Below are positions 15,615 to 25,074 of a DNA stretch of 64,000 nt, in pieces. Position numbers and translations under genes: made by a program. Position 1 is the stretch's first letter. Each line of letters opens with the position of its first letter. The stretch is from CAZWLD01 sp964634685 (GTDB lineage Bacteria > Bacillota_I > Bacilli_A > Acholeplasmatales > JAEDCM01), in contig CAZWLD010000003.1 of NCBI GenBank assembly GCA_964634685.1, forward strand, positions 44,088 through 108,087, read 5' to 3'. The notes beneath the pieces are model-generated. The model did not search any database and was not told where the DNA came from. It saw only the letters and a list, made by a program, of their open reading frames with translations.

Positions 15615-17516
15615 CTACTTTAAATCTTTGATTTGTTCTTTAATCATTGCGACAAATTCATCCACTGGAACATTAATTTGTTCTTGTTTGCCATAACAAC
15701 GATAGGTTACCGTATTGGTATTAACCTCATTATCACCAATTACTAATTGATAAGGAATTTTCTTGGTTTGGGCCTCACGAATCTTATATCCAAGCTTTTC
15801 ATCACGATAATCGTCCTCAAAACGAATACCAGCCTCAAAGAAAACCTTATTAAGCTTTTCACAATAATCCTTGTGTAAGCTCATATTAACAGGAATTATT
15901 TTTACTTGAACTGGCGCAAGCCATGTTGGGAAGGCACCCGCATAGTTTTCAATAATAATTCCGATGAATCTTTCTAAAGATCCGAAACAAGCACGGTGAA
16001 TCATTACTGGGGTTTTCTTCGTTCCATCCTCGGCTACATATGTACAATCAAAACGACCTGGCAATTGCATGTCTAGTTGCACTGTTCCACATTGCCAAAT
16101 ACGATTCATTGAATCCCGAAGCTTGAAGTCAAGCTTTGGGCCATAGAAGGCACCATCACCTGGATTGATTTTAAAATTATGACCAGTCGCTAGACAAGCT
16201 TTTTTAAGAGCCTCTTCAGCCTCATCCCAAACCTCAATTGATCCGATGAAATTATCCTCAGGACGAGTCGATAATTCAATTGAATAATCAAGACCGAAAA
16301 CCGAATAAACGTAATCGTATAATGATAAAATACGCGCAACCTCTTCTCCAACCTGATCCTCACGTAATAAAATATGAGCATCATCTTGGGTAAAGCCACG
16401 AACTCTAAATAAACCGCTTAAAGCACCACTTGCCTCATAACGATGAACATTTCCTAATTCTGAATATCGAAGTGGCAAATCCTTATAGGAATGAAGTTCA
16501 TTTTTATAAACCAAAATAGCTCCTGGACAGTTCATTGGCTTAATGGCATAGGTTCCATCCTCCACATCAATTGTGAACATATCATCCTTATAATGATCCC
16601 AGTGTCCTGATGTCTCCCATAATTGACGATTAAGCATAATTGGCGTATTGATTGTTAAATATCCACGCTCCTTATGTAATCTTAACCAGAAATCCTCTAA
16701 TGTACGTCTTAAAGTATAGCCATTAGGAAGCCAGAATGGTAAACCTGGACCATAATCAGAAATCATAAATAAACCAAGCTCACGGCCAATCTTACGGTGA
16801 TCTCTTTTCTTTCTTTCCTCAAGATTAGTCAAATGATTTTTTAATTCATCGGCAGTATAGAAGCTTGTGCCATAAATACGTGTCAATTGTTTGTTTTTGG
16901 AATCTCCTCGCCAGTAGGCTCCGGCAATTGATAATAGCTTGAAGTTTTTGATTTCCTTCGTATTTAATAAATGAACACCACGGCATAAATCTCTAAATTC
17001 ACCTTGTTCATAAATGGTAATTGTACCTTCTAGCTCATTAATCAATTCAACCTTATAAGGATTATCCTTGAAAAGCTCTAAAGCCTCTTCCTTAGAAACC
17101 TCGCGACGATTGATATCAACAGCCTCACTTGAAATATTAGCCATTGTCTTTTCAATTTTAGCTAAATCATCAGTTGATAAAACAACATCACCAAAATCAA
17201 TGTCATAATAGAAGCCCTCCTCAATAGTTGGACCAATTCCAAATTTAGCATTTGGATATAATCTTTTAACAGCTTGAGCAAGAAGGTGAGCTGTACTATG
17301 ATTTAAAACATCAAAGGCAATCGGATTTTCCTTCGTAATTAATTCTAAGCAACAATCATTTACAATCGGGCGATTTAAATCATATAGCTCATCATTAACC
17401 TTTGCACACACCGTTTTCTTTCGCAAATTTGGTGAAATCATAGCCGCAATCTCGGCAGCTGTAATTTGTTCCTGATATTCCTTTACTGAATTATCAGGAA
17501 AAGTAACCTTAATCAT
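15615..17516 (-). CDS. thrS: Threonyl-tRNA synthetase
   Basis: Charges tRNA-Thr in the cytoplasm. The 633 residues show an N-terminal TGS domain (1-60), the editing domain with the HxxxH-type motif LNHSTAHLLAQAV (about 72), class II catalytic motifs including LRYSELGNVHRYEASG (motif 2) and IHRACFGSLERFIGI (motif 3), and the C-terminal anticodon-binding domain (about 535 onward). AAAGGAGG lies ahead of the ATG. A T-box leader upstream controls it. Confidence 0.98.
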   Translation of the reverse strand: MIKVTFPDNSVKEYQEQITAAEIAAMISPNLRKKTVCAKVNDELYDLNRPIVNDCCLELITKENPIAFDVLNHSTAHLLAQAVKRLYPNAKFGIGPTIEEGFYYDIDFGDVVLSTDDLAKIEKTMANISSEAVDINRREVSKEEALELFKDNPYKVELINELEGTITIYEQGEFRDLCRGVHLLNTKEIKNFKLLSIAGAYWRGDSKNKQLTRIYGTSFYTADELKNHLTNLEERKKRDHRKIGRELGLFMISDYGPGLPFWLPNGYTLRRTLEDFWLRLHKERGYLTINTPIMLNRQLWETSGHWDHYKDDMFTIDVEDGTYAIKPMNCPGAILVYKNELHSYKDLPLRYSELGNVHRYEASGALSGLFRVRGFTQDDAHILLREDQVGEEVARILSLYDYVYSVFGLDYSIELSTRPEDNFIGSIEVWDEAEEALKKACLATGHNFKINPGDGAFYGPKLDFKLRDSMNRIWQCGTVQLDMQLPGRFDCTYVAEDGTKKTPVMIHRACFGSLERFIGIIIENYAGAFPTWLAPVQVKIIPVNMSLHKDYCEKLNKVFFEAGIRFEDDYRDEKLGYKIREAQTKKIPYQLVIGDNEVNTNTVTYRCYGKQEQINVPVDEFVAMIKEQIKDLK

Positions 17517-17542
17517 CTTTTTTTCCTCCTTTATAAAAAAAA

Positions 17543-17752
17543 GACATCCTTATATATAAGGACGTCATTAACGCGGTACCACCTTAGTTCTAGAATAAAT
17601 CTAGCTCTTGAATCTTTAACGCAGACCTACGGATTTCCATTTCTGGTTCTACTCCATGGGAGTAATTATAAAACAGTATATAGCAGCTTCCACCATCTCT
17701 GCCTCGCTTGATATCTTCATCTTATAATCATATCCACTTCATCGTACAATTT
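17543..17752 (-). ncRNA. T-box riboswitch (threonine) upstream of thrS
   Basis: The minus-strand leader contains the canonical T-box AAGGTGGTACCGCG (17572-17585), which pairs with the acceptor end of uncharged tRNA. It is followed by the terminator GACGTCCTT...AAGGATGTC (17543-17566) and a T run. Stem I carries AGAGATGGTGGAAGC, containing the AG box and GNTGG motifs. A candidate specifier ACT (Thr) is at 17661-17663. Uncharged tRNA-Thr would favour the antiterminator and turn on thrS and mscL. Confidence 0.93.
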
Positions 17753-17781
17753 ATTTTATTACTAATTTTTTTAAATGTCAA
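17753..17781 (-). promoter_or_regulatory. Promoter of the thrS T-box transcript
   Basis: TTGACA (17776-17781), 17-base spacer, TAAAAT (17753-17758). It sits just downstream of the LRR lipoprotein stop. Confidence 0.8.
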
Positions 17782-17797
17782 TATAAGGTCGGCGTTT

Positions 17798-20700
17798 TCA
17801 CCACAATTTTGGAAGATTGTTATCAAAGTACCAATATCCATCTTGCTTGGATTGCGAATAATAATAAAGATTAGCTTCTAGTAATGATTTATTATTGTCT
17901 TCGACATTGATATTATTCCATTCCTCTTCCGTTCCAGAATAACAGATATTTCTTAAGTTAGGACAATAACTAAAAGCTCCAGAGCCAATATCAGTTAAAC
18001 CTTTTGGTAAAACAATGCAAGTCAAATTGTTGCAAAAAGCAAAGGCATTATACTCAATCGTCTTAACATTTTCAGGAATAGTAATCATCCTTAAGCTTTT
18101 ACAAGCTTCGAAAGCAAATAAACCTACATATTCAATACTATTAGGAAGATTAACATTTTTTAAGTTATGACAATTCCTAAAGGTCGAATCCTCAATTCTT
18201 TGGATACTAGAAGGAATCGTAATACTTTCAAGCTCATAACAAGAATCAAAGGCACTACTGCCAATATATGTTACTGAATCAGGAATCACTATTCTCTTTA
18301 GCTTAACGCAGCCACTAAATGCGGAGCCAGAAATCGTATTAACGCTATTAGGAAGAATAATTTCCTCTAATTCCGAACAATTACTAAAAGCTGAGTATCC
18401 AATTGATGTTATATTATTATGAAGTTCAATCGACTTAAGCTTACAGCCCATAAATACTTCATCGCCAATACTTGTTACACTATCAGGTATTTGAATATTA
18501 GTTAAATTTTCACAAAAAGCAAAGGCCCTATTTCCAATTTCCTTTACTCCGTAAGGAATCGTAATACTTACCAAATTCGTATTTTTATAAAAGGCACTTT
18601 CATAAATACTATAATTATTACCCAAAATATTATCTGGCAAAATAAGATTTGAAGCATTACCAACGTATTGAATTAAATAATATTCTGAATTATCATCACA
18701 AATAAAGATACATCCATCTATGGTTTCAATTATACTATCACCCAAGGAATTATGAATAGCCTTTGCATAATAGCCAACGTAACCATTCGAATTATCATTT
18801 CTTTTAATTGATAAAGATGGTGATAAATTATAAACCTCCACTAATCTTATACAACCATAAAAGGCTTGCCCTTGGATTGATGTGACTCCTTCCGGAATTG
18901 TAATACTTAAAAGTGATGAACATGAATTAAAGGCTTTATCCTTAATCAAGGTTACAGTCTTTGGCAATTCAATCTCCGACAAGGAAGTACAACAAAGGAA
19001 AGTCCCTTCTTCAATACACGTTATGCCTTGAGGTAAGCTAACACTCTTAAGATTCTCACAATTAGAAAAGGCATATGCGCCAATTTCCTTAACTGAATTC
19101 GGAACAATTATTTCTTCAATCAAGCTACCAGAAAAAGCATATGGGTAAATTGAATAATCCTGTCCTTGGAAGGAATCTGGTAAGGTAATTATTTTATCAT
19201 CACCAAGATATTGGAATAAATAAGGTTTATCTAAATCAAGGAAAATATAATCGCCTACAACTTCAATAATGCTTTCCTCATCTAAAGATTGATGAATAGC
19301 CTTGGCATAATATCCTATATAGGTATCATCATAAGAATCAATACTTATATTCGATAAATTATACACCTCTACTAAACGAGTACAGCCATAAAAAGCACCT
19401 CTATCAATCGTATTAACACTTTCAGGTATTATAATCTTTTTTAGATTAATACAATTGCTAAAAGCCCCAAATTCAATTACCTTTACATCTCCGCCAAGAA
19501 TAATATTACTAAGCTTCACGCAATCAGAAAAAGCTCTTTCACTAATCTTATAAACTCTATCCTCAATGGTTACACTTTCTAGATTACAGCATCGACTAAA
19601 GGCTCCTTGGCCGAAATAATAAACACTTCCAGGTATAATTATTTCCGATAAATTCTGACAATTGGAAAATGCATATTCACCAATGTTTGTTAAAGAATTA
19701 GGCAAATCGATATTGATTAATGATTCATTTCTTGAAAATACACCTTCACCAATCTCTTTTATTGAGGAAGGTAAATTCACTTGTGATAATCTTCGACATT
19801 CACTAAAGGTGTAATTCTCAATTTTCGTAATACTATTTGGAATAGTTATCTCCTTTAAGCCACTACAAGAAAAAGCATATTTACCGATACTAGTAATACT
19901 ATCAGGTAAAGCTATTCTTTCGGCATCGCACCCATAAAAGGCATAAGGACAAATGGTTGTGCAGCCATCTTGGATTTCAATTTCCTTAATCTTTGTATAT
20001 TTAAAGGTATATGGTGCAATGTATTTCACTGATGAAATAACTAATTTCTCATCGTTTATTTCCTGGCAATTGGTAAAGGCACCACCACAAATCACTTGGG
20101 TTCTCTCATCGAGATCAAAGCTCGTAATCATATTATTAACGGGTCTAATTAAGGCAAGGCCTCCATTTGATAATGGCAAATATAAATTTTGATTGATTTT
20201 TTGATAACATAAACGATTATCGCCATCAAAGGTCTGATAGCCTAAATATTCTAAAGCACCAGGTAATTTAATATAGCTTAAGCGATAACAATTAAGAAAA
20301 GCAGAATCCTCAATTATCTTTACGCCCTCCCCTACTTCAACCTTAATTAAATCCTTACAATTTTTAAAGGCTCCATTGCCAATTATTTCAATCGAATCAG
20401 GAAGATAAACATATTTTATTTTCGCATCTAAAAAGGCCTCGCTAGCTATTTCTGTGACCTGATAGCCATCAATATATTCAGGAATTCTGACATTTGCTTC
20501 TTTTCCATGATATTTCATTATTCTTGCTTTTTCTAAATCGATTGGTTGAATTTCAAACAAGAAATCAAATGAATCTTCACTTAAAGTAAAATCCTTATAT
20601 AAAGCGATATTATCATAATCTGCTTCTTTGAAAAAATCTTCAGTAATCAAATATGTATCATTTAATTCAATAGAATCCTTGGCAGGTTGATAAGCGACAG

Positions 20701-21460
20701 CCTCCTTAACAAAGGTTCCCTCAATCGGACTATATAAGGATGAAATATCCTTAACCTCAACAATTGTTTTATTATTATCATAAGGTTTATCATACTTCAA
20801 TGTCACATATAAATAGACATCGCAATCCACAAAGGAACCATAATAATAATTTCCTGGCTTATCGACGCTTATATAACAAGATTTACTTATCTTATCCAAG
20901 TTCAAATCATCAAATGAAAACAATTCATTTTTATTTCCAAGAGCTTTTTCATTTGTAAAGCCATCGGCCTTAAAATCAGAATAGCTAGCAGGATTAAGTA
21001 AATCGCCATTAGCATCAACAATTTCCTTTGACTCTCCAACCTTCAAAGTATGAATTAACCCATCATAGCTTGGCTTATCATAAATAATATCTAAAGACTC
21101 CCCATTTTTATCACAATAAGCATCCATTTCATTGACAGTTTTTACCACGAGCTTATTCGTGTATTCCTCTAATAAATTCTCCTCCTTCAAATTTTTGAAG
21201 GTGGCTTTTTTCTTTGTTGTGTCAAAATATTTTTCATCATATATTTTGATAGGAACACTTTTTACCGAACCAATATAGATTTGATATTGTTCATAATTAT
21301 CAAAAACATTTGACGAAACAACATACGGAAGTTCCCCATTATCCACCTCATTAAAGAGAAACATATCATCAATAACATCTACTTTTTTACTAGAATCTCC
21401 ACAAGATCCAAGCACAATTGCCAAAAGTAAAACAAAACAAATAAAAATTTTCTTTCCCAT
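17798..21460 (-). CDS. BspA-type leucine-rich-repeat lipoprotein
   Basis: A 1220-residue secreted lipoprotein. The N-terminus is a signal peptide with lipobox VLGSC (Cys about 20). Residues 25-310 form a non-repeat domain without recognised motifs; from about 315 come roughly thirty LRR_5 units of the type IGEYAFSNCQNLSEI.IP. Two spacer modules of about 75 residues (both with VEVYNLS, YAKAIH and a QY-containing patch) interrupt the array. The last 60 residues end in YYYSQSKQDGYWYFDNNLP. It is a surface protein, probably adhesive; ligand unknown. Repeat divergence is greater than in the giant LRR gene at the left edge, so the two are not recent copies. Confidence 0.92.
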   Translation of the reverse strand: MGKKIFICFVLLLAIVLGSCGDSSKKVDVIDDMFLFNEVDNGELPYVVSSNVFDNYEQYQIYIGSVKSVPIKIYDEKYFDTTKKKATFKNLKEENLLEEYTNKLVVKTVNEMDAYCDKNGESLDIIYDKPSYDGLIHTLKVGESKEIVDANGDLLNPASYSDFKADGFTNEKALGNKNELFSFDDLNLDKISKSCYISVDKPGNYYYGSFVDCDVYLYVTLKYDKPYDNNKTIVEVKDISSLYSPIEGTFVKEAVAYQPAKDSIELNDTYLITEDFFKEADYDNIALYKDFTLSEDSFDFLFEIQPIDLEKARIMKYHGKEANVRIPEYIDGYQVTEIASEAFLDAKIKYVYLPDSIEIIGNGAFKNCKDLIKVEVGEGVKIIEDSAFLNCYRLSYIKLPGALEYLGYQTFDGDNRLCYQKINQNLYLPLSNGGLALIRPVNNMITSFDLDERTQVICGGAFTNCQEINDEKLVISSVKYIAPYTFKYTKIKEIEIQDGCTTICPYAFYGCDAERIALPDSITSIGKYAFSCSGLKEITIPNSITKIENYTFSECRRLSQVNLPSSIKEIGEGVFSRNESLINIDLPNSLTNIGEYAFSNCQNLSEIIIPGSVYYFGQGAFSRCCNLESVTIEDRVYKISERAFSDCVKLSNIILGGDVKVIEFGAFSNCINLKKIIIPESVNTIDRGAFYGCTRLVEVYNLSNISIDSYDDTYIGYYAKAIHQSLDEESIIEVVGDYIFLDLDKPYLFQYLGDDKIITLPDSFQGQDYSIYPYAFSGSLIEEIIVPNSVKEIGAYAFSNCENLKSVSLPQGITCIEEGTFLCCTSLSEIELPKTVTLIKDKAFNSCSSLLSITIPEGVTSIQGQAFYGCIRLVEVYNLSPSLSIKRNDNSNGYVGYYAKAIHNSLGDSIIETIDGCIFICDDNSEYYLIQYVGNASNLILPDNILGNNYSIYESAFYKNTNLVSITIPYGVKEIGNRAFAFCENLTNIQIPDSVTSIGDEVFMGCKLKSIELHNNITSIGYSAFSNCSELEEIILPNSVNTISGSAFSGCVKLKRIVIPDSVTYIGSSAFDSCYELESITIPSSIQRIEDSTFRNCHNLKNVNLPNSIEYVGLFAFEACKSLRMITIPENVKTIEYNAFAFCNNLTCIVLPKGLTDIGSGAFSYCPNLRNICYSGTEEEWNNINVEDNNKSLLEANLYYYSQSKQDGYWYFDNNLPKLW

Positions 21461-21487
21461 ATTAAAATCACCTTTCCTTGATAAAAA

Positions 21488-21522
21488 GCTTTATGTATAA
21501 TATATAAACAAATACATAAAGC
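21488..21522 (-). terminator. Terminator after the phosphodiesterase gene
   Basis: GCTTTATGTAT and ATACATAAAGC form an 11-base perfect stem, followed by T residues on the minus strand. It ends the polA-dnaI-phosphodiesterase transcript and lies in the leader region of the next gene. Confidence 0.75.
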
Positions 21523-21530
21523 CAAAAAAA

Positions 21531-22031
21531 TTATTTAAATTCCTCAATATTATAAAAAGAGAAGCCCTTATCGTAAATAATAACCATTCTTTTTCCATCC
21601 TTAGGCAAAGTAATGGAGCCTGGATTAAGATAGGTTACTCCATCAATTTCTTCCTGCCTAACAATATGCGTATGACCATGAAGAACAATTGAACCCTTTT
21701 TATAGCTCGACAAATGATGTCCGTGCTCTAAATAGCAATCATATTGATCAATAAGCATATGAATTTTGGGCTCAATCTTAAAATCTAAAACCATTTGGTC
21801 GACTTCGCTGTCACAATTTCCTTGGACACATAAAATTTCATCCTTATATTGATTCAATAACAAAGCTACTTCCTTCGGATTATATTCTAATGGAAGGGGA
21901 TTTCTCGGCCCATGATATAAAATATCCCCTAATAACACTAAATAATCATAGGAACCTTTTTGATATATTTCGATTAGCTTTTTCGCATAAGCCAAAGAGC
22001 CATGAAGATCGGATGCAATTAATAATCTCAT
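21531..22031 (-). CDS. YfcE/MJ0936-type metallophosphodiesterase
   Basis: A calcineurin-like phosphodiesterase of 166 residues, the usual size. Metal-binding motifs are all present: SDLHGS (8-13), GDILYHGPRN (about 36), GNCDSEVD (about 72), the H in LEHGHH, and HGHTH (about 118). YfcE enzymes hydrolyse phosphodiesters such as bis-pNPP; physiological substrate unknown. The ATG overlaps the dnaI stop codon as ATGA, so it is the last gene of that operon. Confidence 0.9.
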   Translation of the reverse strand: MRLLIASDLHGSLAYAKKLIEIYQKGSYDYLVLLGDILYHGPRNPLPLEYNPKEVALLLNQYKDEILCVQGNCDSEVDQMVLDFKIEPKIHMLIDQYDCYLEHGHHLSSYKKGSIVLHGHTHIVRQEEIDGVTYLNPGSITLPKDGKRMVIIYDKGFSFYNIEEFK

Positions 22032-22858
22032 TTTTTCACCTCAAAAGCCTTCGTCATACTAATAATTCTTTGGACAATTCGCGGGCCTTTTCTTGAATCC
22101 TTTCCGTCCTTTGTATTTGATAAATGCTCAGCCAATTGCTTTAAATCAAGATTTGAGGAAAAGAATGTTGGCAAATCATCTAAAAAACGATAATTAAGAA
22201 TCGGACTTAAAATCTCATCGCGAATCCAAGAGGTCATATTCTCACTACCAATATCATCAATTAATAAAACATCAACCTTTTTGAGCTTATCAATTCTTTG
22301 TTCGAGATCTCCGGATTCAATTGATGATTTTAAGTCCCGAGCCAAATCTGGAAAATACACTAACAAGGCTGTTTTTCCTCTTTTTCCAAGCTCATTCGCA
22401 ATACTCGCGAACAAATATGTTTTTCCAACACCGAAGGGCCCAACAACATACATTCCAAGCTTTTCATCACCAGATAGAAAGCGCATCGCATATTTATAGC
22501 ATTTTAAGCGGTCCTCACTATCGATATGGTAATCATTAATATCGGCGCTTAAAACCTTTTTCGGCATATACATTGCATCAATACGATCAGCTTCTATCAA
22601 TTTATCTAATTCGATTTTTTTATATTTACAAGGACTATATAAAATTTGATCGTCCTTGATAACAGGATGATAGCCCTTAGACACTAAAGGACAACTTTTT
22701 AATCCTTCGCACCCCTTACATTTTTGTAATTCAAGATATACCTGATAAAAGGCAAGACAATTTTCCTCGGTAATCAAAAAATTAAAAAAACCTGATTCAT
22801 TTAATTCATTTGCTAATTGAGCCATTGAACCATTATTTTCATTAAAAAGCTTATTCAT
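22028..22858 (-). CDS. dnaI: DnaI-type helicase loader
   Basis: An AAA+ ATPase that loads the replicative helicase. The start chosen (MNKLFNENNG) overlaps the dnaB stop by 8 bases and gives 276 residues; a longer frame would run 98 bases into dnaB. An N-terminal helicase-binding region with Cys ligands (CKGCEGLKSCPLV and a later C in SPCKYK) precedes Walker A VGPFGVGKTYL and Walker B VLLIDDIGSE. The C-terminal sensor region ends in RIVQRIISMTKAFEV. Operon order dnaB-dnaI is as in Bacillus. Confidence 0.93.
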   Translation of the reverse strand: MNKLFNENNGSMAQLANELNESGFFNFLITEENCLAFYQVYLELQKCKGCEGLKSCPLVSKGYHPVIKDDQILYSPCKYKKIELDKLIEADRIDAMYMPKKVLSADINDYHIDSEDRLKCYKYAMRFLSGDEKLGMYVVGPFGVGKTYLFASIANELGKRGKTALLVYFPDLARDLKSSIESGDLEQRIDKLKKVDVLLIDDIGSENMTSWIRDEILSPILNYRFLDDLPTFFSSNLDLKQLAEHLSNTKDGKDSRKGPRIVQRIISMTKAFEVKK

Positions 22859-24029
22859 ACTTGATTTCACCAACCTTCTTATACCATTCATCAAGCCAAT
22901 CCTCTTCCTTTGCTTGGGAATCATTTGGATTATTTCCACTTGACTCAAGATACTCTAAAGCCTTCCAGGCCGTATCAATTCCCATTCGCTTCCATTCATT
23001 GGCAACCCGATCTAAATAATTTAAGGAAGGAAGCTTACCATCCTTTTTCTTCATAATAAATAAAACAAAGGCATTGATAATTCCTTTATCCCATCCCGTC
23101 TTTTCCCAAATTTCATTGATTAACGCAAGCTCAGAAACAGCGGCCCCCATTCCCGAAATTGATTCGAGGATTTCCTTTGGCGTAGTATTTACGACCAAAT
23201 TAAGCTTTTCATCATCACAAGGAGCTTCAGTAGTTTCCTTTAATACTAAATCAGGAGTCTTTCTTTTACTAATTCCACTATAATAATCTCGGGCCTTTTT
23301 CTTCAGAAGCGTCATATCAATTTTCTCACCATTATAGGCGCTCATTGTAACATTAATCATATCCTGATAATTAAACCCGTAGGTATAGGCTAGACGCAAA
23401 ATACTTTGACGGAAGGCTTCCGTAATTCTCCTTCTGTCAACAAAGGATTTCATACCATTAATATAGCTATCCATATCAAAGTTCGCATTGCTTATTTGAA
23501 TAATTCCCGTTTTTCTTTCCTTTAATAATTCATCATTCTTTAAAGGCACACTATTGCTTTCAAAAACATCATCAAAATTATGCGTTACCTCAATATAATT
23601 TGTTCGATCAATCTTTTCAATAACAAAGCTATTATAGAGCTTTTTAAATAAAGCATCGCCGAGCTTTGTATATAAAAAAGGGCCTAATTCACCGCTCATA
23701 AAAACCTTAGCTGATAAAGGCATATTGATAAAATAAACATAATCCTTTTCGCTTTTTAGCGTTCGCAATAAGCCTAACGCCTCAAGCTTATTACGCGCTA
23801 TCTCAAAGCCTTGAATTTTTAAATTTAAAATATCAAGTAATTCCTTATGCATCATCTCACAGCTCGTCATTTTTTGACGATCAACTAAATTAATTAAAGC
23901 AAAATAAAGGGCAAAGCCATCGTTTCCTATCAAGGGCTGATATAAAAGCGATAAAACCTCAATATCATCACTTGATAGCCTACTGCTAGCAACCACCCTA
24001 AGCATATCATAAATATTTATTTTCCCCAT
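22851..24029 (-). CDS. dnaB: DnaB-type replication initiation protein (Bacillus DnaB/DnaD family)
   Basis: A helicase co-loader of 392 residues, not the replicative helicase of that name in Escherichia coli. The N-terminal DnaD-like winged-helix region runs through DIEVLSLLYQPLIGNDGFALYF; the C-terminal DnaB_2/DnaD2 region includes DKGIINAFVLFIM and the YLDRVANEWKRMGIDT motif characteristic of the family. It is translationally coupled to dnaI. Confidence 0.9.
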   Translation of the reverse strand: MGKINIYDMLRVVASSRLSSDDIEVLSLLYQPLIGNDGFALYFALINLVDRQKMTSCEMMHKELLDILNLKIQGFEIARNKLEALGLLRTLKSEKDYVYFINMPLSAKVFMSGELGPFLYTKLGDALFKKLYNSFVIEKIDRTNYIEVTHNFDDVFESNSVPLKNDELLKERKTGIIQISNANFDMDSYINGMKSFVDRRRITEAFRQSILRLAYTYGFNYQDMINVTMSAYNGEKIDMTLLKKKARDYYSGISKRKTPDLVLKETTEAPCDDEKLNLVVNTTPKEILESISGMGAAVSELALINEIWEKTGWDKGIINAFVLFIMKKKDGKLPSLNYLDRVANEWKRMGIDTAWKALEYLESSGNNPNDSQAKEEDWLDEWYKKVGEIKYE

Positions 24030-24043
24030 AAAAAAACCTCCTT

Positions 24044-24397
24044 TTAAGGATGTAGTGCAATTCCAATAAAAGGAAGCTTATGTCCTAAACGGTCATGCCA
24101 TCTGGCAATAAATCGTCTCCAAGCGCCTAAATCAAACGCACTCAACTTTTCTAAATATAAATCAATACTCGTTTCGTGAAAGGTATATTCAGTAACCTTA
24201 ATCATTAGCTTATATTTAGAATTAACCACAAAAATTTCTTTATATTCGTCATTTATATTAACAATGTTCATTTGAAAATCCCGAGCGATATCAATGATTG
24301 CATTTCGACATTCATCATAACGAGCATCATACCAATGCGTCTTCATATCATCATCAGGGTGATTTTCATATGTATTTACAAACCTAGCCAATTTCAT
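24044..24397 (-). CDS. Hypothetical protein between coaE and dnaB
   Basis: I do not recognise this 117-residue protein. The chosen ATG (MKLARFVNTYENHP) overlaps the coaE stop by 14 bases behind AAGGAAG; an in-frame TTG 15 bases earlier is possible. It is a mixed alpha/beta sequence with a Trp/Arg-rich stretch (LGAWRRFIARWHDRLGHKLP) near the end, no membrane segment and no obvious catalytic motif. Location suggests a replication-linked housekeeping role. It occupies the place where related clusters often carry nrdR, but has none of the NrdR zinc-finger cysteines. Confidence 0.75.
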   Translation of the reverse strand: MKLARFVNTYENHPDDDMKTHWYDARYDECRNAIIDIARDFQMNIVNINDEYKEIFVVNSKYKLMIKVTEYTFHETSIDLYLEKLSAFDLGAWRRFIARWHDRLGHKLPFIGIALHP

Positions 24398-25001
24398 CAA
24401 CTTCCTTATCAAGCTTTTCTAATAAATCATCAAATTTTCTTTGTAAATCCTCAAGCGTTCCGGAATTTTCAATTAAATAATCCGCACGACTAATTTTATC
24501 AGATATACTCATTTGCGATTTTACAAAGGCCTTGACAATTTCTGGAGTAAGCTTAGGATTACGTTTTAATACCCTTTCCATTTGAATCTCATCGCTTGTG
24601 AAGACTACTAAAACCTTTGTCACAATATCATCAAAGCCAGCCTCAAACAATAAAGGGGCGTCAATAACAACCAAATTACAATCAAGCTCAATAAATTGTT
24701 CCATCGCAACCTGTTTAATTCGGGGATGAAGGATTTTTTCAAGTAAAGCCTTTTGACCTTTATCCTTAAAAACAATATTACGAAGCTTTCCACGATTAAT
24801 TGTATAATCCGGATTCAAAATGCCCTTACCAAAGGCCTTAACAATTTCCTTATAGCATTTTGTTCCTCTTTTTTGAAGATCGTGACATATTACATCGGTA
24901 TCAATTACAGGGATTCCCGCATCCTCAAACATTGCGGAAACTGTTGATTTTCCCATGCCCATGCCACCTGTTAATCCAATAATCATGCCCATAATTAACA
25001 C
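24384..25001 (-). CDS. coaE: Dephospho-CoA kinase
   Basis: Last step of coenzyme A synthesis: phosphorylates the ribose 3'-OH of dephospho-CoA. Walker A is GGMGMGKST (about 11), followed by DTDVICHDL and the LHPRIK motif; the lid region includes RVLKRNP. The usable start is probably the second Met (MGMIIGLTGG or MIIGLTGG). The length of about 200 is normal. Confidence 0.95.
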   Translation of the reverse strand: MLIMGMIIGLTGGMGMGKSTVSAMFEDAGIPVIDTDVICHDLQKRGTKCYKEIVKAFGKGILNPDYTINRGKLRNIVFKDKGQKALLEKILHPRIKQVAMEQFIELDCNLVVIDAPLLFEAGFDDIVTKVLVVFTSDEIQMERVLKRNPKLTPEIVKAFVKSQMSISDKISRADYLIENSGTLEDLQRKFDDLLEKLDKEVDEIG

Positions 25002-25074
25002 TCCTATCGTTTATCTATAATTATGATATCACAAAAATTACGAAAAATAAACGTTTTCACATCACTTTTTCAAG

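Noticed and set aside
22859..22948. Longer N-terminus for dnaI
   Set aside because: It would overlap dnaB by 98 bases, and the later ATG gives a normal family start at the dnaB stop.
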